Assembly: GCA_037179335.1 (NCBI GenBank)
Contig: JAKZHN010000007.1
Span: 806,001 to 870,000, forward strand
Direction: 5' to 3'
Source: Cyclaneusma minus
Taxonomy: Eukaryota; Ascomycota; Leotiomycetes; Marthamycetales; Marthamycetaceae
Length of the DNA stretch: 64,000 nt
Shown here: positions 48,391 through 58,505 of the stretch, one piece after another
How positions within the stretch are numbered: the stretch's first letter is position 1
How the letters are laid out: the number at the start of each line of letters is the position of its first letter
Notes under the pieces: model-generated
Told to the model about the DNA's origin: nothing
Database searches by the model: none
What the model saw: only the letters and a program-made list of their open reading frames with translations
Translations under genes and position numbers: made by a program

Positions 48391-49209
48391 ACCGCTGCCT
48401 GCAAAGGTGGCCCGTGCGCCTAGCGCCAAGGCTGGGGATAGCTTTATAAGGGAGCTCCGTATGGAGCTCCCTTTCCTCTCTAGACCACAATTACAGCTGT
48501 ACTAGAACCCCTGCGCGCAGCGTGATCTTACTATTACCCTGCTTCCCGACATTAATCAATATCCCCTTGCGGGGCATAGATTAAATATGTAACAAAAGAA
48601 ACAAATTCCGAAAACCTACGCTTCAGCTTCAGCTACCTTACTGCCCAATACAAGTCGCAAACGCTAAAGCTGCTGCGCGCCCTTCCGCTTCTATACTAAC
48701 AACCTCCTTTCAAAAAACACCGACTTGTCCTCGTCGCAACGGCTAAAGGAGCTCCAAAATCCTGCAAAAATACCCCGACTTTCTCTCTCGTCGCAAGCCT
48801 TCAAACAGCGAATCGCGTCCATCACGCTTAACCTTATTCTCAACAAACCCTAACCTTGCGCAGCCAAACCTGCTATTCTGGCAAACCCTGCTTTTTCAGA
48901 AAGCAATCAGATTTACAGTGCTTGCTTTAATCCAGTAAGCCCTGCATAAAAAGCAGCTGCCTAAGCAACATTTCCGACTTCTCAAAAACCCAAACTATTC
49001 CACGCAAAACACCCTCCTCCGCCTTCCCTTCGACCAATTAGCTTCGCCCTCAAAAACCCTCCTACCCTCCTGCCCTCCTGCCCTCCGCCAGGGCCAGCGC
49101 ACCCCATTCAAGCTCTTGCGCAACACCTTCACATCTTCTTAAACCGCAATCTTTAAAAAACAACATTTATATAAAGCTTCACAGCCAACAATTGCTACTC
49201 TGCAAAAGC
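48391..49209. other. Upstream region of the 49.2-kb gene
   Basis: This stretch has near-normal composition and is pyrimidine-rich toward its right end (CTCCTACCCTCCTGCCCTCC), as fungal promoters often are. Parts resemble 52.30-52.60 kb upstream of the paralog (AGCTTCGCCCT / GGCTTCGCCCT, GGCCAGCGCACC, TGCGCAA). No coding sequence is supported. Confidence 0.55.
48448..48473. repeat. Perfect 11-bp palindrome with 4-base loop
   Basis: AAGGGAGCTCC (48448-48458), loop GTAT, GGAGCTCCCTT (48463-48473). It is followed by CCTCTCTAGACC. It lies at the edge of an island next to the AT-rich block and may be a transposon-end relic or a transcribed hairpin. Confidence 0.85.
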
Positions 49210-49617
49210 ATGCCATCCTACAATTACAAATATAACTACCCTGGCTATAGCTATAGCTATGGCTATAGCTTTCCCAAACAAGCCTACACCTACAGCCGAC
49301 CAAAAGTCTCAATCCATACGCCAAAGCAAGCTCCGGTACAATCGCTTACACCAGTCTACATTTCTACAAAATTTAAATGGAATAAGCCTAGCATACATAC
49401 AAGGAAAATTGTTACGAAACGTATACAAATCAAGCTGGCTGGCTATGGACCTTTTATTAAACGGCTACAAGCCAAACTTCTTAGTGGTGCCAAACACTTT
49501 ACTATAAAGGAACGGCTGTATGAAGAATTTAAGGAGAATTTTATAAATTGGGATCAGCTTTTATTTAGCCTGGCTAATAAAGAAATCCGCAAAAAGCTAA
49601 GAGATTTTTTGGTTTAA
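49210..49617 (+). CDS. Small protein of unknown function, paralog of the 52.6-kb gene, 135 aa
   Basis: I take the ATG at 49210; a longer reading has no ATG. Residues 1-25 are a tyrosine/serine run (YSYSYGYS) from TATAGC repeats, followed by a basic middle part. The C-terminal half aligns with the 52597 gene: KFKWNKPSIHTRKIVT against KFQWHYPITHTKEIVT, then EEFKENFINWDQLLFSLA against DFEDWDQTLFGMA, and IRKKLRDFL against TRTQLRDFL. No known domain is recognised. The conserved WDQ-LF and LRDFL motifs suggest a compact helical unit. The codons are A/T-shifted and the gene ends where an AT-rich block begins, yet the frame is intact, which argues that it is either recent or selected. Confidence 0.65.
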   Translation: MPSYNYKYNYPGYSYSYGYSFPKQAYTYSRPKVSIHTPKQAPVQSLTPVYISTKFKWNKPSIHTRKIVTKRIQIKLAGYGPFIKRLQAKLLSGAKHFTIKERLYEEFKENFINWDQLLFSLANKEIRKKLRDFLV

Positions 49618-51500
49618 TATAATATTAAGGTGGCTATAATAGAAAAAATTAATAAGGCTTTTGCAAAAGCCTAAATTGCCAGTAAAAATATAAAATTGCA
49701 AAATAAAACCTAAAAAAACCTCAAGAAATTGCGCAAATAATTTAGGAAAAAATAAGCCCAAATATTTATAGCTTTTTTTTTATAATAGCTTATTAGCTAT
49801 TATTAGCTATAATTTTTATATGCGTTATTATTTCTAAAATCTAGCCTATTTTAAAAATAAAAAAGGCTTGCATTTTATTGCTAATAAAGCTAGCATTTTA
49901 TTGCCTATATTAAATTTTATAAAAAGATAAGGCTTTAGCTTTAAAATTATTTTACAATATAGCTTTGGCCTTTCCGAATTTAAGCCTGCTTTGCCTGTAA
50001 TTATTTATAAAAAATAAAAAAAATCCCAAAAAAAAAATTTTTATTTTTTTTTAAAAAACGATATATAAATTAAAAAAAATTAAAATTAAATTAAATATAA
50101 TTTAAAAATAGCTTTTATTTAAATTAAATATAAATAAAAAGATGGATTTATAAAGACTTAAATATAAATTTAATAATTTAAAAAAACGGGATTTAAATAA
50201 ATTAAAAATTAATAGTATAAATAATTATTTTTTCTAGCAATAGCAAGCAGCAATAATACCAATTTTTTTAAATATTAAAAAAAATCCAATATTTCAATAT
50301 TATTGCTGCTTGCAAAAATAGCTTATATATTTAATATTAAGGCTGAAAATAATTTTATAAAAAAGCTTTATATAAAGGTTTTTTTTAAAAAAGAATTATA
50401 ATTATAATTATATCAAAAATTTTGCGCGTAATATAATTTTACCATTATTTTGCTTTTTAATAAAATTAATTGGTTAAAAATATTTTTTTTGCCTAAATAA
50501 ATATTAAATTTAATAATAAATTGATATTTTATTATAATAATATTTAAATTTTATATTTTTTAAAATCAAAAACGCCTAAATTAATTATTTAGCTATATTA
50601 TATTAATATTATATCAATATTAAATTAAAAAAAATTAATTAAATCTTTATAATTAAAATATTTTTAAATAATACTATATTAATTTTATATATTAGCTAAA
50701 TTTTAAAAATATTCAAAACCGCTCGATATAATAAGCAAAATAAAATAATTAAAATATAATAAAATTATAAAATTTATATTGCATTTTTATTTTATTTTAT
50801 TTACCTATTTTGTTTCTTTTTTTATTTTTTTTATTATATTTTTTTTAAAAGTTATTTTTTATAATTTTGATTTTTATATTACCCAATAATTTAAAAATAT
50901 TATTAGGCTTTAAATTTATTATTAATGTTTTATTTAATTTATTTTTTAAAAAGTTTATTAAATGCGGCTGGTTTTTTATTATTATTTTTTATTATTTTTA
51001 AATTTATAGCATTAATTTTTGAATTTTAATAATTTTTTAATTTTAGTTTTCCAATTATTAATTTATATTAGATATAAAAAAAATATCATTTAAGCATTTT
51101 AATTGCTATTTTAATTGCTATTTGCCTTATTAAATTGGCTATAAAATTTTAAAAATTAATTGGCAATTATATAATGCTATTAGAAAATGTTATAATTTTA
51201 GATTTTTATATTATAATAAGCGGCAAAAAATACTTGGCTAAAATTTATTTATTTTTAATTATTTTTTTAGGGCACCTTTTTTAAAATTCAAATTTTTTTA
51301 TTCGAAAAGCCTGAAAAAATATATTGCAAAATGCCTGGCTCTTGGCAAAAACGAATAATTAAAATATGGATAACCATTAAAATAAGCGCTTGGCGCTAAC
51401 CTTGGCATTTTATTAGCTTTATTTTACTCGAATATAACCGGCTTAAAAGCCACCTATATAGGCTAGAAGGGTATAGGATATATAGCGCTATACCCAGCAT
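49618..51500. repeat. AT-rich block of decayed repeat DNA
   Basis: A/T-dominated sequence with stops in all frames begins immediately after the 49.2-kb gene and runs to about 51.5 kb. No frame or motif can be named. Confidence 0.75.
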
Positions 51501-52596
51501 TAAATTTAGCTAGCCAGACCAATGCTACTTATTTCCTGCCTCTCTACAGCTCAATATAACACTATTCCCCTTTTCTCTTTTGCTCCCTTTGACATTGCCA
51601 AACATATCCGTGACATCTTCGTCTTCACCCTTGCGTTGATTAACCCGTTTCAGATTCTGGACACCGCGGCTGATGAATAAGCTGTGGAATTTCGTTCCCA
51701 AGTGGTCGCTGGAATAGGTAAGAAGTAAAATCTTCCGAAATGTGACGTGGCCCGACTCCAAGATGTACTTGAGAGTTCTTCGTAGTTGATGAGTATGGCG
51801 AGTGTTTACCTGCGTATCGAGCCCTTTAAGATCTGAACTGACTGGTTGTGGTTTCGTTGATCGGATTGCATGCGGTTGGGGTAGCTGAGTGAACTAATTC
51901 TTGCGAAAGTATCTTCTCGGGTGTTTTGGAGGCGCTTCTGCCCGGCTCCGCTGCTATCTTGGGGATTTGAAAAGGCCCATGGCTTTAATTATATATAGAA
52001 ATCTAGCTTGAGTAATTGAGAAAGTCCGAGGATTACAAGGCTGATCAGCAAGGGTGGCGGTAGAGTGCGGATAGTTTAGCCATTTCCTATGCTGAACTTC
52101 CGAGTTATTGGGTCTCGCTCGCAGGAGTCCGTCTTCGAGATTTGAATTCCTCCTCCGCCTTGCTCTCAAGTATTTCACCACGCGCTAATCCGCTACATGC
52201 TCCCGTGCGATAATCCTTCGAAATTCATGTGTCAACCACGCTAGACCTTGCTGCGCAACACTCCTATACTGTTTCTGGAACAATCCCAGACTCTTTACAA
52301 AACCAGACCATTTTCAAGCACCTTTAGTCGTCATCTGGTGCAGACACCCTTTCAGCTGCGCAGCCTTCCCTCCATCGACTGGCTTCGCCCTTGAGGCCCC
52401 TCATCACCTTCCAACACGACATCGTCCACCCTCCAACTGGCCAGCGCACCAGCAATTCCAGCTCAGCTCCCTGCGCAAGCAATAAAACCTTTTGAACCCG
52501 TCCTCCCTCAAGAACCTCAAGATTCCCGCCCTGCTCAGGCTCCCACTTCCCCACTAAGCTGCAGCTCAAGAACCTCACTACTCCAGCACTCTCACA
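51501..52596. other. Unassigned sequence and upstream region of the 52.6-kb gene
   Basis: A minus-strand frame (51525-51761, part reading HVTFRKILLLTYSSDHLGTK) is open and of normal composition but has no recognised domain; it may be a ruined exon. From 52.26 kb rightward the sequence is pyrimidine-rich and resembles the upstream region of the 49.2-kb paralog, so it is probably the promoter of the next gene. Confidence 0.4.
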
Positions 52597-53031
52597 ATGG
52601 CAACGCAAACTCCTGAACCCTCCTCCGGCCTCCCTCTACACCGAAAATTCCAATGGCACTATCCCATCACTCACACCAAAGAGATCGTCACTGCGTACAT
52701 GGCTGAGAGCCTGCGCAATTACCAAGAACTGGCGGAATACCCTGGATACCCGATGGAAAATGAATTTCAGAGGGATTTCGAAGACTGGGACCAGACTTTG
52801 TTTGGCATGGCTGAGAAGCGCACACGCACACAGCTGCGGGATTTCTTGCGCGAACATGGATTTCAGGTCAAGGGTGGTGAATGGCCTGGGCCGACTCCGC
52901 GTGAAGCAAAAGTCTGGAAGAGCCAGCAAGTGGTTCAGTGCCACTGGCGGTGTGGAGTTCTCGTACATTCCCAACATCTGAGCTTGGAGGGGAATGTCCT
53001 TGGAGTCGGGGATGGTTTCATCGCGCTTTAG
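52597..53031 (+). CDS. Small protein of unknown function, paralog of the 49.2-kb gene, up to 144 aa
   Basis: The ATG at 52597 follows CTCTCACA, a good fungal start context. The product begins MATQTPEPSSGLPLHRKFQW, then HYPITHTKEIVTAYMAESL. DFEDWDQTLFGMAEK and TRTQLRDFLREHGFQVKGG follow, which is the part shared with the 49.2-kb paralog. Beyond about residue 90 the annotated frame reads unlike protein, while another frame ends sensibly (KWFSATGGVEFSYIPNI), so the true 3' end may involve a splice or a frameshift. Further on, at about 53.1 kb, a frame reads FAVQLAEMKQHLKRERKKLR, a possible coiled-coil exon of the same gene. Function is unknown. The N-terminal 90 residues are well supported; the end is not. 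Confidence 0.65.
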   Translation: MATQTPEPSSGLPLHRKFQWHYPITHTKEIVTAYMAESLRNYQELAEYPGYPMENEFQRDFEDWDQTLFGMAEKRTRTQLRDFLREHGFQVKGGEWPGPTPREAKVWKSQQVVQCHWRCGVLVHSQHLSLEGNVLGVGDGFIAL

Positions 53032-54146
53032 CGGGGGACAGGGCAGACAAGGCTATTGCGCAGCCCGTTGACGCTGGCAATGCTGGGATCATCCAAGTAG
53101 TTTCCCGAATTCGCAGTCCAATTGGCGGAAATGAAGCAACATCTGAAGCGAGAACGCAAGAAGCTCAGAAAGGAACAACCCAACAAATAGAGAAGTTTCC
53201 AGAGTGTCTCTTCTCCAGCTCCATCAGAGTAGCTCTTCTCCAGCATTCAAGAACCCTCGCAACCACAAGACTCAAGCCCGCTCCCTCCGCGGCCAACTTC
53301 AAGCTTCCGCTCCTCTCACGCGACCTACAACCCCTACGATAAGGCAAGAACTTGAAAGATTCGAAAGGTATGGACAGGTGGAATGATTGGACGAATGCAA
53401 GGCAGTTTGGTATGGCTCTAGACATGAGCTAGGCCAAGTACAGGATGGATTGGGACGGAATCTGTAGAATAAGGGCATGCAGTCAATCACCCAGCAGCAG
53501 TAAGGTCAGCTCTTTCTCCCACAAAGTAATGATTTCCCCGTGTTTGACCTATGCTTCCGGTGTCAACTTCTTTTGGGTGTTTCCAACACCTGAGAACCGA
53601 GTTCAGAATAAGAGAACTCGATGCTTTGCTATCAAGCCTGCCTGGATTAGACTGAATAGGGGAAAAGGTTGCGACGGGATGTTGTTTCCATGGTTTTGCG
53701 AAGGTTGAAAACTTCGTAAAAAGCTTTGTTGCACTCCAAACAATAGAATCTTCGATTCTGAGCCATGCAAACAAACAACGGACTAGAAAGGTGCCTGTGG
53801 AGGCAGTATATCAGGCTTCCACTTCGTTTCATTGGAATTAGCCAGCAACTTCCCGACATGATTTGAACTTGACCTGCTTTTGGAGATTGTACCTGACTGA
53901 TTCGACTTCTTTCCTACCATTTCGGTCTCTCGTAAATCTACAGTGAATTGGGATACTCATGGCTTCTTGAGGATGGCCGGGTCCCACCCCCGCCCGCTTC
54001 TTGTCTACCAGCTTCTTCACTAATTGAAGCTCTGAAGACCGCCTTCATTACGGGTTGAGACATGACCTTGCGGATATGGGCAAGCAGATTGCCATCAACA
54101 AACAGGGGAGCTCCAGCCCATCATCCAGAACGGGCGTACCGCCGAG
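53032..54146. other. No supported gene apart from a possible coiled-coil exon
   Basis: At about 53102-53191 (plus) one frame reads FPEFAVQLAEMKQHLKRERK before a stop, bounded on the left by a possible AG acceptor. Elsewhere (53.2-54.1 kb) only short frames without domains occur. The right end may hold the promoter of the 54.1-kb gene. Confidence 0.35.
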
Positions 54147-55223
54147 ATGAACACAGCGGCGTACAGCTCCCACGATGACAAGCCTACTGCTCTCCCTAGG
54201 AATTCCAAGCAGAAAAACACCGACATGCCCCTCGGCTTCTCCAAGCAGAACAGCAGGGCGCAGTCAATTGCCGCCAAGATCCACAAGTCGCTTGCCGTCG
54301 ACGAGCCCAAGACAATCATTATCGAGAAGCCAAAGTCGAGTGCCCCCGAAACAATCCTGGTCGTCTGCCAGAAAGATCAATTCCGCCATGGCCCGCGAGG
54401 CGAATACAGCAGCAGCTCTGGATTCGGAAGTCGCGAAGACTACGGTAATCACAGCCGTGGCCCTCGCGGACATGATCTTCGCAGTGGACGCGGCGATGAC
54501 TTTCATGGTGGATGAGGCGACTTTAGTAGCACCGTTCTTGACCCCAAAGCCCACTTTCTTGCCGGCTGCAAGATTGGAGCGTTGGGACAAGAGAGATGTG
54601 AGCAGTTCGGGAAGCTCGATGTCGTTGTCACCATGGGCAACCAGGACAATTCCATCGACAAGATCACGACCCCCGAGGACACCACGATCACATCCGATGA
54701 GAAGCCCAGACAAGTCTTCGAGATCATCTGCCAGAAGAACTTCGGGGATCCTGCGGAGTCCGTCTTCACCAGCGTGTCTTTGGCATCGCACTCGTCTATC
54801 ATGGGCGAAATGCTCCAAACCGCATTCAAGAATTCTTCAGGCCAACGCTATGTCACTCTTCTCAATACTGACGGCCCTATGTTCCAGCTCCTTACCAATC
54901 TGATGGAACAGGACGAGGTGCGTCACAGAAGCTGTATCGACGGCGCCGACCTCCCTGCCTATGCCAAGTTCGAGGATATGTGGACCCTCGCCAAATTTTT
55001 GAAGTGCGATCATAGTATCTCGAAGTCTATTACCGAGGGTGTTAGCACAAAGATATCTTCAGATCTCTTGCCCCTCCCCAACTACCAAGACCTCATCGCC
55101 GTCTTCCGTCTCTCAGTGTGCTTTGGATGCAGCGACAAAGTTCGGGGATCGATTATCCAAGCCATGATCACCAAGGCTTCCTTCGAACTCCCCAAGGTTG
55201 ATGCGGTGTACTACATGTGGTAA
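54147..55223 (+). pseudogene. BTB-like family member A, one in-frame stop
   Basis: One frame runs from the ATG at 54147 to 55223, broken only by TGA at 54513-54515. Before it lie a basic, serine-rich part (TIIIEKPKSSAPETILVVCQ) and a Gly/Arg/Asp-rich stretch (GPRGHDLRSGRGDDFHGG). After it the frame continues to MGNQDNSIDKITTPEDT (ATG at 54633, in a CACCATGGGC context). The BTB-like domain follows, QVFEIICQKNFGDPAES, SIMGEMLQTAFKNSSGQRY, then FEDMWTLAKFLKCDHSISKS. This aligns with genes B and C (FEVVCSKGIAG, VDLWKLGRFLRC). Either the upstream part is decayed (CGA or GGA to TGA) and the protein starts at 54633, or the whole is a pseudogene. It lacks the N-terminal module of its neighbours. The C-terminal segment expected after VYYMW is displaced to 55.3-55.57 kb. 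Confidence 0.65.
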
Positions 55224-55303
55224 CCCTTAACCACCCTGGAGATACCGGTCAGCTTCTCGAATCCTCCTCCGCTCTCTTCTGTACCTAGCTCTTGTGGTCA
55301 GCC

Positions 55304-55574
55304 ATGGTTGTCGCTCTATCCCAAGACGCCAAGATGCCTCTACTCGCGGCGTCATCCCCGCGTGCGCCCGGTTCTCTAGATACGATGCCTGCAGAGCTCC
55401 TGGCATGGAACAAGAGATACAAATCCGACCCTCTGCGCACCTTGTACCGGGACATGTTCGTCCTTGACTAGACTACCACCCGGTGGGATTCCGCTCTAAT
55501 GTCGCCGATGTGTTGGCCGAGAAGTTGATTCACCGCAACTTCAAGTGGCGCAACGCCAATATGTACTTGGAGTC
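55304..55574 (+). pseudogene. Displaced C-terminal part of gene A
   Basis: The frame from 55304 reads PAELLAWNKRYKSDPLRTLY, then RDMFVLD before TAG at 55469-55471. SDPLRTLYRDMFVLD matches EDMMRKLYRDVMVFQM of gene B and GDSLRAVLRDLTILRM of gene C. After a one-base shift it goes on DYHPVGFRSNVADVLAEKLI and HRNFKWRNANMYLES, equal to the FYVGVAAELRDRVI...GCYLK end of gene B. So this is the end of gene A, separated by about 80 bases that may be an intron (GTAACC donor at 55220) and damaged by a frameshift. Confidence 0.6.
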
Positions 55575-55967
55575 GTGAGTGGCGCAAACCAACCCTTCAA
55601 TCCGCAACTGGCCTACTAGCCACAGTATGCCGCACCATCACAGCAGAGTGGCCAGTACGGAGGCTACCAAATACCTCAACAGAGCACTCCGTATTCAACG
55701 GAGCCCTACTCTGCCCAACATCAGTCCTTCGGCCAACCCAAGCCGCTGCACCAGCAGCATTACTCTAGCTCAGGCCAGGCGGTTTACTGGATTGGAACAA
55801 ATGCGATGGCCGGTGGAAGTGTTTTGGAAGCAGACTCTACCATGATCTGCTTCAACCCAAGGACTTTGGAAATACCTGGGGCTTCATGTAGTCCCAGACA
55901 GTCATACTCGGTGACTAGAAAAGCTTTGGGCCTGGATTTTGGAATGGACCATGACGTTTGGTTGTGA
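55575..55967 (+). other. Gln/Tyr/Ser-rich open frame, one in-frame TAG
   Basis: The frame reads NQPFNPQLAY, TAG (55617-55619), then PQYAAPSQQSGQYGGYQIPQ and continues Q/Y/S-rich to about residue 60, then ADSTMICFNPRTLEIPG, ending at TGA 55965-55967. Q/Y/G-rich strings of this kind are typical of disordered, prion-like protein regions. A single C-to-T change (CAG to TAG) would explain the stop. It begins directly at a GTGAGT donor-like site ending gene A, so it could be a 3' exon of gene A or a separate remnant. Confidence 0.4.
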
Positions 55968-56652
55968 TGTCGGGGATGTTTTGGTTATCTGCAGCTTTAA
56001 CTTTAGGGTTCTAGCATCTAATCCATAGGAAGCTATCTCGTATTTGCAGCCTGACTTGTTTATCTTAGTTACTTTCATTTGGTCCGCTCTGCATCTTTGT
56101 ATGTCGTGTGATCTTCATCTTTCCCACTTTTCTTTCCCCATCACAAAGCATACAGCATCCAGTTCTCTCTCTACATCCGCTCCACCTTCCGTAGAAGTCC
56201 TGGGAAGATCATCGCTTTGCACCCCCTTCGCCTGCTTCCGATTCTTTAAACTGTCTTCGCCCATGAAAAAACTCCTGCCACATGTACAATCCCGCTTTCT
56301 GCTTCGAATCCGCCACAACGGCTGGCTTTCACATCTTCTATCGCGCTAATTACTCTCCGACATCCAGCCCGCAACAGCTCCTCGTGCCAGCAGGACCTGT
56401 TGGGGTCACAACCGATGGGTTGATAACATGCTATTCAGGTCATAGGAGTAGCATTGGTTTTGGTCTTGAGAGGGAAGAGAGCCCAATAACAAAGCTCCCT
56501 CATGAAGCTATTCCCAGCCTTGGACCTCGACTTCGGTGGCGAAAGGTTCCATGAATCAATCGGCTGGTAAGGAACGCCAGAATTATTTCTAGTGGCCAGA
56601 AAGCCTGGACGTCCCTCGGAAGCTTGGGGTATCGCAATTCATTTCTGCTCAA

Positions 56653-56780
56653 TTTTCGCACTAGCTAAGCAAGCGAGCTGTGCTGCTACTCTGCGCTGCA
56701 CAAAAGCACACACGTCCTCTGACGCGCCCCCTTTCTTCTTCTCTCCTTTCCCTCTCCATCGCAAAATTTGACAGGCACCG
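56653..56780 (+). promoter_or_regulatory. Conserved upstream block of gene B
   Basis: TTTTCGCACTAGCTAAGC, then CGCTGCACAAAAGCACACAC followed by a pyrimidine-rich tract (CCCTTTCTTCTTCTCTCC). The same order stands upstream of gene C at 59170-59310 (TTTTCGCAGCTAAGC, TGCTGCACAAAACCACACAC, CTTCCCTCCTCCCTCC). The blocks lie about 200-320 bases before the start codons. Conservation between paralogous promoters suggests shared regulation or simply recent duplication. Confidence 0.6.
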
Positions 56781-56971
56781 TACGAACGTTCTGCTCTTTA
56801 CTCTTTATTGACTCAAGGTACTCCGCAATTCCTTGCTTGGCTCAATCCATCTTCTGCAACGCAACTACTTCTTCCTGATTCGAATTCGACCAACTTTCCC
56901 AACCCTACCCGCAGGTCCTCATCTTGCGCACTGACAGCCTCGTACACTGAGTTCGACATTTGGCGGAAACA

Positions 56972-58505
56972 ATGGGAAATACACAGAGGGTGGCGAATGG
57001 TAAGTTTTTTTCCTCTCCACCTGTGCGCCACGGGTTTCTGCGCACCACCTTTCTGCAAGATTGACCAACGAACAATATCCAGGCTACAACACACGTGCAA
57101 TAACTGCAAAGGCATACGCCAGCCGGTCATGGAAGCCCGTACACATCTCATCTCGAAGCTGCGAGAAGTTTGCTCACGGCCTTTACGTTGGCACGTTGAG
57201 AGCCATCACTTCGTCCTACGGTGTCTGGGTGGCTTACGTCGAAATTGTTGGGGATCTTGCTGAGGTTCGCAAGGAAGGAGAATATGGCTACATTGATAGA
57301 GAATCACGCGGCGCGAAGATCGACTCTGGCTGATCGACCCCGAGAGCTACAAGGAGGTGAACAAGATTGTCAAGAGCCTCAAGGACGACATGGGCCACGG
57401 AGAGCGAGAGCAGTGGAAACAGCGTGAGCGCGATGGGCTTATGGAGGAACGGCTGGCCATCCTTGCGCAGACTGCGCGCGAGAAGCGGGAAGACGAGGAG
57501 AAAGAGCGACGCAACAAGGAAGAGCGACGCAACCAGCGCAAATGTCGTGCCGGTGGCAAGCAGTCAGACTGCCAAGAGCCAGCTCTGAAGAAAGACCAGC
57601 TCAAGGAGTCCGAAGACATCATCACAGCAGATCCGATCAAGAAGGCCGACGAGCAGACGAAGAAGCAAGACGACGGCAAGCAGCACAAGCCGGTCAAGAA
57701 CAACAACCGCGGCACGCAGATCGAGAAGACGGAGACCACCGACCGTTCCATGCAGACTGAGATGGCCCGGACCAGTCACCATCTTAAGCAGACTGAGCGA
57801 GCCAAGACCACTGACCTCTCAATCAAGCCTACACCCACAGTCAAGCCCAGCACCGGTCGCGCCCCCTATGCAGTCGTATGCACCAAGGGACTCGGTGGCC
57901 TCACAGAGATTGTCATGACTACGGCCTCTCTCGAAGACATGTCTATTTCCCCCGTCCTCGGAAGGTTGGTACTCAGTGCGTCTCGAAGCTACAGCGGGTT
58001 TACCGTTCTCCACCTGTCAAATACGGACGCTTCCACCTTCTACATGCTCTGCCATTGGCACAAGCATGGTATCATCGGTCACACATGTATGACCGACTCC
58101 GGAGTGAAGTTTTTGGCTGACAACCCTGCCGACGTCAAATATCCTAGCTATAAGCGTTTTGTTGACCTTTGGAAGCTCGGAAGGTTCTTGCGTTGTGAAG
58201 GAGTGCTGAGGGCTGTTGTGGAGGCAGTTATTGAGAAGTCGGCTGTTCTTTTGCCCGATGTTCACGAGGTCCAGTATCTCTACCGCACCACAGACAAGGA
58301 AGACATGATGAGGAAGCTCTATCGAGATGTCATGGTCTTTCAGATGGGTCCCGGAGATGCAGTCGAATTGGTGTCCGCAATCCCTTCGGATTTCTACGTC
58401 GGAGTTGCCGCGGAACTTCGCGACAGAGTGATCAACGACAAGTTGAACAAGATGAACGCCACCGGATGTTACTTGAAAGGTATGGTGGGATTCGGCGGAA
58501 TCTAA
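56972..58505 (+). CDS. Gene B: N-terminal GVW module, coiled coil and BTB-like domain; one frameshift
   Basis: Exon 1 is 56972-56999 (MGNTQRVAN), donor GTAAGT, acceptor CCAG at 57081-57082, exon 2 from 57083, phase 1. Exon 2 encodes SYGVWVAYVE and GEYGYIDRES, then meets a stop at 57331. One frame over, RLWLIDPESYKEVNKIV continues what paralogs have in line (KRLWLIKTQDFENM). Alignment with gene C shows one base missing near 57310-57322. The rest (57316-58505) encodes a highly charged coiled coil (about 90 residues, EEKERRNKEERRNQRK) and a linker. A BTB-like domain follows (PYAVVCTKGLGGLTEIVMTT, FTVLHLSNTDASTFYMLCHW), then the family helix YKRFVDLWKLGRFLRCEGVL and a tail ending YLKGMVGFGGI. It is intact apart from that base, which may be a real mutation or a sequence error. 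Partner-binding through the BTB part is the likely activity. Confidence 0.8.

Noticed and set aside
54175..54903. 242-codon plus frame and 184-codon minus frame (54264-54818) over gene A
   Set aside because: Both overlap the frame that carries the BTB-like domain; their Ser/Arg/Ala-rich translations are what one gets from reading that gene out of frame.
57347..57751. 134-codon minus-strand frame opposite gene B
   Set aside because: It is the antisense of the coiled-coil coding region (Ser/Arg/Leu-rich shadow) with no independent support.
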